DNA of 64,000 nt, taken from the NCBI GenBank assembly GCA_013334865.1, contig JAAXWS010000007.1, forward strand, positions 62,001-126,000. The letters run 5' to 3'. A program made the translations under genes and the position numbers. Under the pieces are notes generated by a model. The model was not told the DNA's origin. It saw only the letters and a list, made by a program, of their open reading frames with translations, and ran no database searches. Positions 44,115 to 52,474 of the stretch are shown here, piece after piece (position 1 is the first letter of the stretch; every line of letters starts with the position of its first letter). This stretch comes from Chlorobiaceae bacterium. GTDB lineage: Bacteria; Bacteroidota; Chlorobiia; Chlorobiales; Chlorobiaceae.

Positions 44115-44650
44115 TCAGCCGCAAGGCGCCTGCAGAGCTTCTTCTTCCATCGGAGCCCTGCCTGCCGGGTTGCCAGACCATCCCTGAACCAGCAGTTCGA
44201 CAAACCCCATCGAACAGGCAAGCTCGGCGATGATCAACGGCGTGAACTGCAAGCCAGGCCCGCCGCAAAGACGCATGGTCCGCCAGGCGGGGCGGAACTG
44301 GTTCTTGAAGAAATAGAGTCCCCGGTAGTCGTAGGCGTGCCTGCAGAACGTCACGGCGGAAACGATCAGGCTTTCCATGATGTTCAGCGGTTGGGAGAGG
44401 CATTCCATGATATCCCCTGGAGCCATTCCCTCTTGAGGCCCGCAAGGAGCTTTTGTCCGTTGAAGCGTGACCCGTCGGAAAGATCGAGCACCGCCTCGAT
44501 GCCGGTCCGGAGCGTATCGTGCCGTAACGAAACGAACCGGTCGCTGGTCTCGGGCGGTCACCCCCTGATGACGAACCCCTCGGGAAACGTGTTCCTGAGG
44601 TCGGCATACAGGGCCGGTGTCATAGGTGACCGGTATGTCGGCAAACGGCA
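44115..44650 (-). pseudogene. Decayed gene, probably DUF2156 (MprF C-terminal-like) protein
   Basis: Between the broken SDR and the next gene no open frame is intact, yet protein-like stretches appear on the reverse strand in different frames. One near 44560-44610 reads ALYADLRNTFPEGFVIRG and then a stop. The same frame continues as RFVSLRHDTLRTGIEAVLDL before another stop. A second frame, about 44150-44340, reads YRGLYFFKNQFRPAWRTMRL and TPLIIAELACSMGFVELL. These resemble the C-terminal part of DUF2156/phosphatidylglycerol lysyltransferase-like proteins. The family call is from memory of the motif and is tentative; decay is the firmer conclusion. Confidence 0.45.
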
Positions 44651-44772
44651 GCCAGGTGTGGCCTGAAAACAGCAGGTTAACCTGGTGGTGCCGTGGACTT
44701 GAGGTCTCTACCCTGAGCCAGCTTGATGGCAGGTGTGCACCCAACCTGTCTCGGCAGTATCCGTCTCTGTTG

Positions 44773-45066
44773 TCAGCGTTTGAACGGGATCTCTTTGACC
44801 GGGGGCTTTGGCTTGGGTTTCGAAAGAATGGTTCCCTGCAGGAATTCCATGGCCATCGCGCTGTCATTGAACAGTTCGGAGGCTTTGCTGTTGATGAAGC
44901 CGGCCGTGTTCATAACGGCAGATCCGGCGGCATACGCGCCAAGGCCGACGACGGCGATGCCGGCAATTCCATGGAGAGCTGGTGCAGCGACAGGGGCAAG
45001 CAGGGCAGTTCCTCCCGCGATCCCTACGGCCGTGACTAAAGAATTCTGGCTCATGTTGGTACTCAT
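44773..45066 (-). CDS. Small hydrophobic protein of the chlorosome cluster (possible CsmC/CsmD-type)
   Basis: 97 residues from the ATG at 45064-45066, preceded by GAAGAGAACC. Hydrophobic centre with Gly/Ala helices (PALHGIAGIAVVGLGAYAAG) and a basic Pro/Lys C-terminus (SKPKPKPPVKEIPFKR). The core resembles that of the protein at 45701, which has PALLHAVTGLIVGGIGL: both show PAL-H-x-x-x-G-x-x-V-x-G-x-G. The two are therefore probably paralogues. Location beside a CsmB/F-family gene, with a strong divergent promoter, suggests a chlorosome envelope protein. That function is inferred. The longer frame to 45177 overlaps the promoter leader. Confidence 0.55.
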   Translation of the reverse strand: MSTNMSQNSLVTAVGIAGGTALLAPVAAPALHGIAGIAVVGLGAYAAGSAVMNTAGFINSKASELFNDSAMAMEFLQGTILSKPKPKPPVKEIPFKR

Positions 45067-45276
45067 GGTTCTCTTCGTGGTGATGGCAGTTGATGAGGTG
45101 TCAGCTTGTGGCCCCGGCGGCCATAAGCCGCTTCCGCTGGAATGCTCTGCCGCTGTTTGGTTTGGGGCTTGCTGCATGGTTTCCGTTCACCCGGCTTGAG
45201 CACCCGTGAAGGAACAATTCCACAGGGCGGTGCCGAATCATTTTGCATGGGCTGATCCCATGTTGAATTTGCCAAG

Positions 45277-45304
45277 ATTATAATAAAAGTAAGGAATAGG
45301 TCAA
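45277..45304 (-). promoter_or_regulatory. Promoter of the 44773-45066 gene
   Basis: The reverse strand reads TTGACC (45299-45304), a 16-base spacer, then TATAAT (45277-45282), an almost ideal sigma-70 pair. It is back to back with the promoter of the CsmB/F-family gene. Confidence 0.65.
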
Positions 45305-45330
45305 TGGCTTATTGATTTGCCGCTATAGGC

Positions 45331-45372
45331 TTGACTTTTGGGTGCAAAAATTATAATATTTATAGTAATTGG
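45331..45372 (+). promoter_or_regulatory. Promoter of the CsmB/CsmF-family gene, with conserved start-site sequence
   Basis: TTGACT (45331-45336), 17 bases, TAATAT (45354-45359). The -10 and the following bases, TAATATTTATAGTAATTGG (45354-45372), match the csmE region at 48131-48149 at 15 of 19 positions. Confidence 0.65.
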
Positions 45373-45401
45373 ATTGACCGAATAACCAAAATTTCACGCA
45401 A

Positions 45402-45629
45402 ATGGCAAACGAAATGCAAACTCAGGAGACAGCAGGCATCAACACGATTTCTGATGCAGTGGGAAAGGTTGCCCAGATGCAGATGGATCTTGTATCCAAT
45501 GTGATGACGACCTCGCTGGAAGCGTTCAAATCCGTCAACAAATTCTCGATGGATCTGGCAGTCAATGCGGCAAATGCACTGAATCAGGTGTTGGAGGGAA
45601 TCTCCGCTGCAGTGGCACCCAAAAAGTAA
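45402..45629 (+). CDS. CsmB/CsmF-family chlorosome envelope protein
   Basis: 75 residues. The pattern (polar start, two amphipathic helices, and a final QVLEGISAAVAPKK) matches the CsmB/CsmF family of small chlorosome envelope proteins, which end in the same ..SAVAPKK-type tail. The protein would lie in the single-layer lipid envelope of the chlorosome. Which of CsmB or CsmF it is cannot be fixed without alignment. A strong promoter sits about 45 bases upstream; no clear ribosome site precedes the ATG. The next gene, 71 bases downstream, is likely co-transcribed. Confidence 0.75.
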   Translation: MANEMQTQETAGINTISDAVGKVAQMQMDLVSNVMTTSLEAFKSVNKFSMDLAVNAANALNQVLEGISAAVAPKK

Positions 45630-45700
45630 GCCAACCGGAAACGCAGGGAGGGCTTCGTCTTCCGGCGTGGAGGATTTCCAACATCTTAATCTGGCGTATC

Positions 45701-46018
45701 ATGCCTGATACAACCGCGGCTACGCAAACCGCCATCGGGAGTTCTGTTCCCGATGGCGTCAGAGGACTTGCCATGGCTGCACCCGTGGTGGGGATGCCGG
45801 CACTGCTCCACGCCGTGACCGGGTTGATCGTTGGCGGGATCGGGTTGGCCCCGATATTGCTGGCGTCGGGGGTTGTGGCAAAGCAGTTCCTGCCGGCTGG
45901 CATGAGCTTCGGGGATATTTTCCAGTCCATCAGCCAGACTCCCGCCCGGAAACCCGCGACAACGGCTTCCGAAACCCCGAAAGAGGAGCAGAAGCCGGCG
46001 GAGGGCTCTTCCTGCTGA
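45701..46018 (+). CDS. Small hydrophobic protein of the chlorosome cluster (possible CsmC/CsmD-type)
   Basis: 105 residues. Two hydrophobic helices (PALLHAVTGLIVGGIGLAPI, then LLASGVVAKQFLPAGM) are followed by a polar Pro/Thr/Lys tail ending SSC. The first helix parallels that of the protein at 44773. Length and layout fit the CsmC/CsmD group of chlorosome envelope proteins, but this is a resemblance only. It follows the CsmB/F-family gene on the same strand. The nearest ribosome-like sequence (GGAGGA) is about 27 bases upstream, too far for a normal start. Confidence 0.55.
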   Translation: MPDTTAATQTAIGSSVPDGVRGLAMAAPVVGMPALLHAVTGLIVGGIGLAPILLASGVVAKQFLPAGMSFGDIFQSISQTPARKPATTASETPKEEQKPAEGSSC

Positions 46019-46560
46019 TCAATCCGATGCCCATGCATCGATGTGGGGCCATCGAACGGTTGGGATTCCGTCAGTCATCGGGAGGAGATGGAAAATTCCT
46101 GCGCAACGCCGATCCTCGGATGCCGGTGTCAGATGCTTCCGGATATTGCGATGTTGCCGAATCCTTGACTGCCGTCATGGATGATGTGGTTCCTCGTGAC
46201 TTTTGCCCAACCGGATGTTTTGATCAGGCACGGTCTCGCGACGGATCCGTCCAGCTCTGCGGTGCCGGTCAGTCCTTTGTTGTTTCTTCAGCATTGATGG
46301 TGCCCGGGAAAGCCCGGCCCAATAGTTATCCGGTTATTCCTCCGATGAGTTGCCTCCCTGCTGTCATCTCCTTTTTGCCATGAACTGCCTTGCCATGTCA
46401 TATCGGCCATCCTGCCGAGGCAATGATTCCCGGCGTGAGGAACTCGCTTGCGAATCCGGAATGGGCCTCCGGGAGGTGGCATGGCTTATGGAGGACGCGC
46501 GGCCATGCTTGGAGAGACGCTGCTTGTTTTGGTGATTCAACAACCCTTTATCAGTTTATC
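46019..46560. other. Intergenic region with no recognised gene
   Basis: Open frames here (for example plus-strand 46027-46383 and minus-strand 46288-46482) show no domain, signal or membrane pattern I can recognise, and their composition looks random. It may hold remnants of decayed genes, as does the region at 43448-44650, but no specific one can be named. Confidence 0.4.
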
Positions 46561-47262
46561 ATGGGTACTCAGGATTTTTCAGGCATGGTTCTGGTCGCCG
46601 GGGCAACAGGACGGACCGGAGTGTGGGTGGTCCGCAGGCTCCAGGCGTACGGTATCGATTATCGCCTTTTTGTCCGTTCGGAGTCGAAAGCGATCGCCTG
46701 TTTCGGGCCGCTCCCTCCGGAACGACTGGTGGTGGGATCGATCGAATCTCCTGCCGACCTGGAGAATGCCGTTGCCGGCTGCAGCGCCGTTATTTCAGCG
46801 ATAGGTGCGTATGTGACCGACCCAGATGCCCCGCCGCCCTCCGTCATCGACAGGGACGGGATGTCGACTTTCGCAAAAGTGGCCAGGGAAAACGGGGTCA
46901 GGCAGTTCATCCAGATCACCTCCCTGGCCGTGACCAGGCCGGAGCATCCGATGAACAGGTACGGGGGAGTGCTGAACATGAAGCTACAGGGGGAGGCGGC
47001 AATCCGCTCGGCCTTTTCCGATACAGGTGGATCCCATACGATCCTTCGGCCAGGCGGCCTTCAGGACGGTGAGCCATTCCAGAACCGGCTGCAGTTCGGT
47101 ACCGGGGACACGTTGATGGGCGTCATCAACAGAAGCGACCTTGCCGAGTGTGCCGTCATATCTCTTTGGCATCCGAAAGCGGTCAACAGGACCTTCGAGC
47201 TGATCAATGGCGAGCCTGGCGTCCAGACCGGTCTTGAACCATTTTTCGGACAGCTGCCCTGA
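46561..47262 (+). CDS. NAD(P)-binding SDR (NmrA-like, SDR_a5 type)
   Basis: 233 residues from the ATG at 46561; a longer frame to 46390 exists but has no family match upstream. Rossmann start MVLVAGATGRTGVWVVRRLQ, the second-strand segment DYRLFVRSESKA, CSAVISAIGAY, and QFIQITSLAV in place of the classical YxxxK. These proteins often act as assembly or redox-sensing factors rather than true dehydrogenases. Position between chlorosome genes suggests a link to pigment or chlorosome work (inference only). It converges with the 2Fe-2S protein gene. Confidence 0.7.
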   Translation: MGTQDFSGMVLVAGATGRTGVWVVRRLQAYGIDYRLFVRSESKAIACFGPLPPERLVVGSIESPADLENAVAGCSAVISAIGAYVTDPDAPPPSVIDRDGMSTFAKVARENGVRQFIQITSLAVTRPEHPMNRYGGVLNMKLQGEAAIRSAFSDTGGSHTILRPGGLQDGEPFQNRLQFGTGDTLMGVINRSDLAECAVISLWHPKAVNRTFELINGEPGVQTGLEPFFGQLP

Positions 47263-47372
47263 CCTGTTCTGTCCGGCGCGTGCGGTTGTGGCACGTGCCG
47301 GCACTCCTCCATCGGCCGGGGGCGTTCGCCCTCAGTTCACCCCCGGATTCCCATCCCCGCCTGGCGGGTTGA

Positions 47373-48068
47373 TCATGTGGCGGGCTGATCTCCGCTGTTT
47401 TTCCTTGGTGTGTACTTGATCGGGATCGCCTTGCCTGACTTTTTATTGGATTTGTTGGCCATGAACGGCAGGTCGACGGGCAGTTGCAGGGTCGGCAGTT
47501 GAACCGGGAGGCTCCGCGGCAGTTCAACAGGCAGTCTGCTGATGGCCTCCATCACCTGATCCTTGAACGGCAGGTATTCCGGGAGGGTTTCGACGGTGAG
47601 CCCTATAAGTCCTTCCACTGAATCCTTGAAATCCTCCAGTTCGTTTTCATTGAGGATATCCCCTTTTACCACACGGCCTACGAGGTTGCCGATACCGGGG
47701 ATGAGCTGGCTGGCTACCCCCCTTCCGATTTCCGCCCCGTAGCTGAACAGCGGCAATGGATTGGTGAGGAACGTCCGGCGCACCATCTCGGGCCTGGAGA
47801 GCACCTTTATGGTGCCGTCCTGAACAATGGTAGCGCGGCAGGCCATCCGGTAGCCGAAAGCGATCTGATCGGCTGTCAGGAATGCCTGTTCGACATCGTT
47901 GGCCGGTGAAAGGCACTCGGCACCCTCCAGCACGACTACCTGGCAAGTCTGGCATACCCCATGTCCGCCGCAGAGATAGCCTACATGGCTATGGTTTATC
48001 CTGGCGGCCTTTGAAAGGGTTTGCCCGATTGAGGCGTTACAGGTTTTGTCGTTGATGATGAGGTTCAT
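47373..48068 (-). CDS. CsmI/CsmJ/CsmX-type chlorosome envelope 2Fe-2S protein
   Basis: 231 residues from the ATG at 48066-48068. The N-terminal ferredoxin domain (about 1-90) has adrenodoxin-type cysteines: CGGHGVCQTC and a fourth Cys in YRMACRATI. The rest (about 105-205) is the chlorosome-specific part with NPLPLFSYGAEIGRG and GIGNLVGRVVKGDI. It has a C-terminal Pro/Leu repeat (LPVELPRSLPVQLPTLQLP). Known relatives in Chlorobaculum quench or restore chlorosome energy transfer in response to oxygen by redox change of the cluster. Length is close to CsmJ and CsmX. It is divergent from csmE. A longer frame to 48191 overlaps the csmE start and is not used. Confidence 0.85.
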   Translation of the reverse strand: MNLIINDKTCNASIGQTLSKAARINHSHVGYLCGGHGVCQTCQVVVLEGAECLSPANDVEQAFLTADQIAFGYRMACRATIVQDGTIKVLSRPEMVRRTFLTNPLPLFSYGAEIGRGVASQLIPGIGNLVGRVVKGDILNENELEDFKDSVEGLIGLTVETLPEYLPFKDQVMEAISRLPVELPRSLPVQLPTLQLPVDLPFMANKSNKKSGKAIPIKYTPRKNSGDQPAT

Positions 48069-48108
48069 GGCTTTGCTGCTTGGCCTTGATTGAGGTTGGT
48101 ATCTGTTT

Positions 48109-48149
48109 TTGAAAAAATAGGCAATTAATATACTATTTGTAGTAATCGC
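48109..48149 (+). promoter_or_regulatory. csmE promoter with conserved start-site sequence
   Basis: TTGAAA (48109-48114), 16 bases, TACTAT (48131-48136). The bases TACTATTTGTAGTAATCGC (48131-48149) match 45354-45372 at 15 of 19 positions, so the two chlorosome genes share their -10/+1 region. Confidence 0.6.
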
Positions 48150-48181
48150 ATCTGATCCCGACAACCTAACCATCCTTGAGT

Positions 48182-48433
48182 ATGATGTCAAACCGAATGG
48201 CTGGGGCCTTTACCCGTGGTGCGGAAGCATACGGACGCATTCTCGAAGTGTTTATAGACGGCCACTGGTGGGTGGTTGGTGATTATCTGGAGAATGTGGG
48301 CAAGTGCACCAAGCGGCTCGGGGCAAATGCTTACCCGCAACTCTACGGCGGGAGCGGATTGCGGGGCTCTTCGCCCGAAATCTCAGGCAAGGCTGTTCCG
48401 TCAAAGGATATAGAGAGCAGGTTCTGCAACTGA
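48182..48433 (+). CDS. csmE: CsmE, CsmA-like chlorosome envelope protein
   Basis: 83 residues from the ATG at 48182 (a second ATG follows at once, and a TTG at 48176 could also serve). The core YGRILEVFIDGHWWVVGDYL carries the His in GHW that binds bacteriochlorophyll a in CsmA, followed by LGANAYPQLYGGSG and GLRGSSPEISGKAVPSKDIE, the CsmA/CsmE tail. It differs from CsmA in having WW after GH and a Cys-bearing segment (VGKCTKR), which fits CsmE. It would sit in the baseplate or envelope facing the FMO protein. A clear terminator follows. Confidence 0.85.
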   Translation: MMSNRMAGAFTRGAEAYGRILEVFIDGHWWVVGDYLENVGKCTKRLGANAYPQLYGGSGLRGSSPEISGKAVPSKDIESRFCN

Positions 48434-48472
48434 GCCGGCCGCAAGGGCTTCAGATGCTCTGCAGGTCAAGGT

Positions 48473-48498
48473 GAGGGGGCTTTCGTGCCCCCTTTTAC
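48473..48498 (+). terminator. Rho-independent terminator after csmE
   Basis: GGGGGC (48475-48480), loop tttcgt, GCCCCC (48487-48492), then TTTTACTTT, about 40 bases after the csmE stop. Confidence 0.8.
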
Positions 48499-48618
48499 TT
48501 TGTGCGCCCAGCATGGGCGGAATCGGATCCGGATTCTGTCGCGACGGCCGTGGTCAGGAACATTTCTTTTCCGAACCGGAAATATCGGGAGTCTTTTGTG
48601 TTCGGGGGGTGGGAGGGC

Positions 48619-49704
48619 TTACGGTACGATATACAGGTAATCGTAATGGATGACCGGCTTGTGGCCTTTCTGGCCGAGGGTGGCGCGGGCTTTTTCGTCA
48701 TTGCATGTGGCCATGCCGTAGCCGACGACCGAGCCGTCCTCTGCGCAGACCCGGATTATATCGCCTTTCGAGAAACTGCCCTGGACGGCGGTGATGCCGA
48801 CGGGCAGGAGGCTGCTGGCGTGGTCGGTGGCGGAAAGGGCTGCAATGGCGCCCTCGTTGATGACGACCGCGCCTTTCTCGAGCCCTTCGCTGTGGGCGAT
48901 CCAGCGCTTGATGCCGTGCTTGGATTTCTGAGGCAGGAACCTGGTGCCGACCGGTTCGCCGGCGACGATGGACTGCAGGATGCCGGGGGTCATGCCGTTG
49001 GCAATGTGGACGGTGATGCCGAGACGCGAGAGCTTGTGGGCGATGTTGCACTTGGTGAGCATGCCGCCGCGGCCGAACTCGGACTTGGTCGGACGGATGT
49101 ACTGGCTGAAGTTCTTCGATGAGGGATCTACCTCGGAGATGACCCTCCTGGTTTCGCCCGAAAGGTCGAAGAGCCCGTCGATGTTGGAGAGGATGATATG
49201 GGCGTCTACCTGCATCATGGAGGCGATGAGCCCGGAGAGCTCGTCGTTGTCGGTGAACATGAGTTCGGTGACGGCGACGGCGTCGTTCTCGTTGACGATG
49301 GGCACGATCTTCTGCTGGAGAAGGGCCCTGAAGCAGGTGCGCATGTTCAGGTAGTGCTGGCGGTCGCGGAAATCCCCCTTGGTGACGAGGATCTGCGCGG
49401 CGAGCATGCCGTGCTTTTCGAACCGGTCGCTGTAGGCGTTGATGAGCCGGATCTGCCCGGTGGCTGCCATGACCTGCCGGGTCTCGACTGGGGTGAGGCT
49501 GCCGGTGAGCTGCACGATGCCTCGTCCCGCACCGACCGCGCCCGAGGAGACGAGGATCACTTCAATGCCTCGGGCCGACAGTGCCGCGATCTGTCCGGTG
49601 AGGCTGTCGAGGATCGCGGGGTCGAGCCGGCCATCGCGTCCGGTGATGACGTTGGTGCCGACCTTGACGACGATTTTTCTGTAGACGGGGTGTTGCTGCG
49701 TCAT
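48619..49704 (-). CDS. proB: ProB, glutamate 5-kinase
   Basis: 361 residues. The amino-acid kinase fold has KIVVKVGTNVITGRDGRLD, VILVSSGAVGAGRGIV, PIVNENDAVAV and the substrate segment DELSGLIASMMQVDAHI. A C-terminal PUA domain follows (GAVVINEGAIAAL, then GDIIRVCAEDG), as in E. coli-type ProB. It phosphorylates glutamate for proline synthesis and works with ProA encoded at 37801. It lies just after an SMR transporter on the same strand with a four-base gap. Confidence 0.95.
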   Translation of the reverse strand: MTQQHPVYRKIVVKVGTNVITGRDGRLDPAILDSLTGQIAALSARGIEVILVSSGAVGAGRGIVQLTGSLTPVETRQVMAATGQIRLINAYSDRFEKHGMLAAQILVTKGDFRDRQHYLNMRTCFRALLQQKIVPIVNENDAVAVTELMFTDNDELSGLIASMMQVDAHIILSNIDGLFDLSGETRRVISEVDPSSKNFSQYIRPTKSEFGRGGMLTKCNIAHKLSRLGITVHIANGMTPGILQSIVAGEPVGTRFLPQKSKHGIKRWIAHSEGLEKGAVVINEGAIAALSATDHASSLLPVGITAVQGSFSKGDIIRVCAEDGSVVGYGMATCNDEKARATLGQKGHKPVIHYDYLYIVP

Positions 49705-49707
49705 GCC

Positions 49708-50034
49708 TTACTTCAGATGTTCCTGGCTGTACTGGAGCCCTGCGACACCGAGGATGATGAGCAGCAGGGAGACGGCCTTGATGGTGTTCATGCCTTCGCC
49801 GAACCAGAAGACGCCGATGAGGGTGATGAGCGCCGTGCCGATCGCCGACCAGACGGCGTAGGTCATCCCCACGGGCAGCACCTTGAGGGCCAACGTCACA
49901 AAGGTAAAGCTCATGGCGTAAAAAACGAAAATAAAAACCGATGGCAGCGTTCGGGTGAAGCCTTCCGAGAGCTTCATGCTCGTCGTTCCGCAGACCTCGG
50001 CGACGATGGCAAGCAGAAGATAGATCCAGTGCAT
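49708..50034 (-). CDS. SMR-family small multidrug/compound exporter
   Basis: 108 residues starting MHWIYLLLAIVAEVCGTTSM, with the membrane-buried Glu at 13 that carries protons and substrate in EmrE. Four hydrophobic helices, including GMTYAVWSAIGTALITLIGV, which contains the family signature. It could be a QacE/EmrE-type drug exporter or a guanidinium exporter (SugE/Gdx); the sequence seen does not decide. It sits between fur and proB, on the same strand, with small gaps. Confidence 0.9.
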   Translation of the reverse strand: MHWIYLLLAIVAEVCGTTSMKLSEGFTRTLPSVFIFVFYAMSFTFVTLALKVLPVGMTYAVWSAIGTALITLIGVFWFGEGMNTIKAVSLLLIILGVAGLQYSQEHLK

Positions 50035-50063
50035 ACGGGTGTGGTTTGAGCTGTTTTCGATTG

Positions 50064-50555
50064 CTATGGCCGACCGTCTCTGCCGTGAGCCGCCCTGGCC
50101 TCGCACTCCCCGCGGTCGCGGCACTCTCCGAAGACCTGCAGGCTGAAACTGCCGAGGGTGAACCCCTGCTCGGCGCAGAGCTTCTCGACCATGCCGGCGA
50201 GCCGGCTGCTCGCGGCCTCCTCGACCTTGCCGCATCGGTGGCAGACGATGTGCAGGTGGTTGGCCACGCCGTGTGCCTTCTCGTAATGGGTGTGGTGGTG
50301 GCCGAGGTCGATCCGGTTGACGAGGTTGAGCCTGAAGAGCAGGTCGAGGGTGTGGTAGACCGTGGCGCGCGAAATGCCGGTGCCCTTTTCCTTGAGGCGG
50401 CTGAAGAGCCCGTCGGCGTCGAGGTGGGTGTCGGAGCGGTAGATCTCTCGCAGGACATCGATGCGCTCGGAGGTGCACCGGAGCCCTTCGGCCTTCATGA
50501 AGGCCCTGAACAGGGACTCGGCCTGCGCTGTCTGTTCGCTGTCCTGTTGCTGCAC
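50064..50555 (-). CDS. Fur-family metalloregulator
   Basis: About 163 residues if the GTG at 50553-50555 is used; a longer frame to 50732 would run through the probable promoter. The winged helix has ERIDVLREIYRSDTHLDADG and the recognition region GISRATVYHTLDLLFRLNLV. Metal-site residues appear in HHHTHYEKAHG and HLHIVCHRCGKVEEA, with a second Cys pair in GECRDRGEC. These fit Fur or PerR; Fe/Mn or peroxide sensing cannot be separated. Nearby is an SMR exporter, 29 bases downstream. The start codon is uncertain. Confidence 0.87.
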   Translation of the reverse strand: MQQQDSEQTAQAESLFRAFMKAEGLRCTSERIDVLREIYRSDTHLDADGLFSRLKEKGTGISRATVYHTLDLLFRLNLVNRIDLGHHHTHYEKAHGVANHLHIVCHRCGKVEEAASSRLAGMVEKLCAEQGFTLGSFSLQVFGECRDRGECEARAAHGRDGRP

Positions 50556-50849
50556 GTTGTCCGGGATTTTTCGAGGGATTGACCGCCCAAAAGAAAAATA
50601 TACGCTTTTATGTACAAAGCGCCCCGCAGGCAAGGGGAGCTGGGTTTTGCATCCGGGTTCAGGAAATTGCCACGGGAATCGGTAAATTCCTGCTCCCGGC
50701 GTCATCTCCCGGCATTGCCTGAGGCGTGCCATTGCAGGCCGGGGGCAACTTTTTTGGTGCCCCGGGGGTTATCCGGGGTAGAGTTCCGACAGTTCATCCC
50801 GGCGTCCGCAACGCCCGTTTCCGGCCGCCGACAGAAGTTCGATATCCGT

Positions 50850-51410
50850 ATGATCCTACCCATCAATACCTATAGCGATCCCGTGCTCTCGATGAAGGCC
50901 AAGCCCCTCAAGGGCATCGACCCATCGGTCGAGGAGCTGATCGGCAACATGTTCGAGTCGATGCGCAATGCGTCGGGCATCGGCCTGGCGGCCCCGCAGA
51001 TCGGCAGTTCGCTGCGCCTGCTCGTCATCGATATCTCGTGCATGGACAACTACAAGGGTGCAGAGCCGATGGTGGTGATCAACCCCCGCATCCTCTCGAT
51101 CAAGGGTCGCAACGCCATGGACGAGGGGTGCCTGAGCGTGCCGGGCGTCATGGGCGAGGTGCTCCGTCCTTCGGCCATCAACCTGCACTACCGCGACGAG
51201 CATTTCGAGGAGCACACCGTCGAGTTCAACGGCATGATGGCCCGGGTGCTGCAGCATGAGATCGACCATCTCGACGGCACGCTGTTCGTGGACCGCATGG
51301 ACAAGCGAGACCGCCGGAAGGTCCAGCAGGAGCTCGAGGCGATCGCCGAAGGCCGGGTGACGGCCGAGTACCCGCTGGCCCGGAACGCCGTCGTTCAGGA
51401 GGCAAGGTGA
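50850..51410 (+). CDS. def: Def, peptide deformylase
   Basis: 186 residues. The three deformylase motifs are present: [10 protein letters not shown] at about 43-52, EGCLSVPG near 92, and the metal-binding QHEIDHLDG near 136. It removes the formyl group from new proteins. The C-terminus overlaps the fmt start by one base (TGATG), so the pair is coupled. Confidence 0.96.
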   Translation: MILPINTYSDPVLSMKAKPLKGIDPSVEELIGNMFESMRNASGIGLAAPQIGSSLRLLVIDISCMDNYKGAEPMVVINPRILSIKGRNAMDEGCLSVPGVMGEVLRPSAINLHYRDEHFEEHTVEFNGMMARVLQHEIDHLDGTLFVDRMDKRDRRKVQQELEAIAEGRVTAEYPLARNAVVQEAR

Positions 51411-52354
51411 TGCGGGTCGTGTTCATGGGCACGCCGGAGTTCGCCGTGCCGTCGCTCCGCCGGATCGCCGCCGAAGCGACGAAGTTCGAGGTTGTGCTGG
51501 TTGTCACCGGCTGCGACAAGCCGAGGCGCAACAGCCACGCCGATCCCGAACCTACCCCGGTCAAGCGGGCGGCCATGGAGCTGGGCCTGCCGGTTTACGA
51601 GACGGACGACGTCAAAAGCGCGGAATTCGCGGCGAAGGTGGCCGACAGCCGCCCCGACGTGATCGTGGTGGCCGCATTCCGCATCCTGCCTCCCGAGGTC
51701 TTCGAGCTGCCAAGGCTCGGCACCTTCAACCTGCACGGCTCGCTGCTGCCCGCCTACCGTGGAGCCGCCCCGGTCAACTGGGCGATCATGAACGGCGACC
51801 CCAGGAGCGGCGTGACCACCTTTTTCCTGCAGAAATCGGTCGACACGGGCAACGTCATCACCTTCGACGAGACACCCGTCGGACCTGATGAGAATGCCTC
51901 GGAGCTGCTTTCGCGCCTTTCGGAGATCGGGGCCGGCACCGTGGCGCGGACCCTGTCGATGATCGCCGAAGGCCCCGTGGTGCCGCAGAAGCAGGACGAC
52001 CGCCTGGCTACCAGGGCACCCAAGCTCACCCGTGAGAACACCCGCATCGAGTGGGCGCGCACGGTGCGGCAGCTGCACGACTTCGTCCGGGGCCTGGCCA
52101 TGAAGCCGGCCGCCTGGACGACCCTCGGCGGGAAGATGGTGAAGATCTACCGCACACGGCCCTTTGCCGGCAACCCGGGAGGCGGGGAGACGGCGCCAGG
52201 GACGATCCGGATCGAGAGCGGCCACCTGCTGGCCCGCGGCACTGACGGTTGGCTCGAGGTGCTCAGCCTGCAGCCGGAGGGCAAGAAGGCGATGGACGGG
52301 GACTCCTTCGTCCGCGGCTTCCGGGCGGGAGAGGGGCCGGTCCGCTTTTCATGA
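51410..52354 (+). CDS. fmt: Fmt, methionyl-tRNA formyltransferase
   Basis: 314 residues from the ATG at 51410 (a GTG directly before it is also in frame). The start [19 protein letters not shown] is typical. The catalytic region is [20 protein letters not shown] and the formyl-donor segment follows as [20 protein letters not shown]. The C-terminal tRNA-binding domain has [20 protein letters not shown]. It formylates initiator methionyl-tRNA. The def-fmt order is common in bacteria. Confidence 0.96.
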   Translation: MRVVFMGTPEFAVPSLRRIAAEATKFEVVLVVTGCDKPRRNSHADPEPTPVKRAAMELGLPVYETDDVKSAEFAAKVADSRPDVIVVAAFRILPPEVFELPRLGTFNLHGSLLPAYRGAAPVNWAIMNGDPRSGVTTFFLQKSVDTGNVITFDETPVGPDENASELLSRLSEIGAGTVARTLSMIAEGPVVPQKQDDRLATRAPKLTRENTRIEWARTVRQLHDFVRGLAMKPAAWTTLGGKMVKIYRTRPFAGNPGGGETAPGTIRIESGHLLARGTDGWLEVLSLQPEGKKAMDGDSFVRGFRAGEGPVRFS

Positions 52355-52474
52355 CCGGCACGGCACCGATACACCATTATTTTCTTATATTCCTCGACCT
52401 GTATTCCGACTGTTCCAGAGCGGGCCGGCCGGTATGCATCGAAACCATTTTCATCAGTTAGAACACGATTCGTT

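Noticed and set aside
46027-46383. 118-residue plus-strand frame after the chlorosome genes
   Set aside because: No ribosome site, no hydrophobic or domain pattern, and composition looks random.
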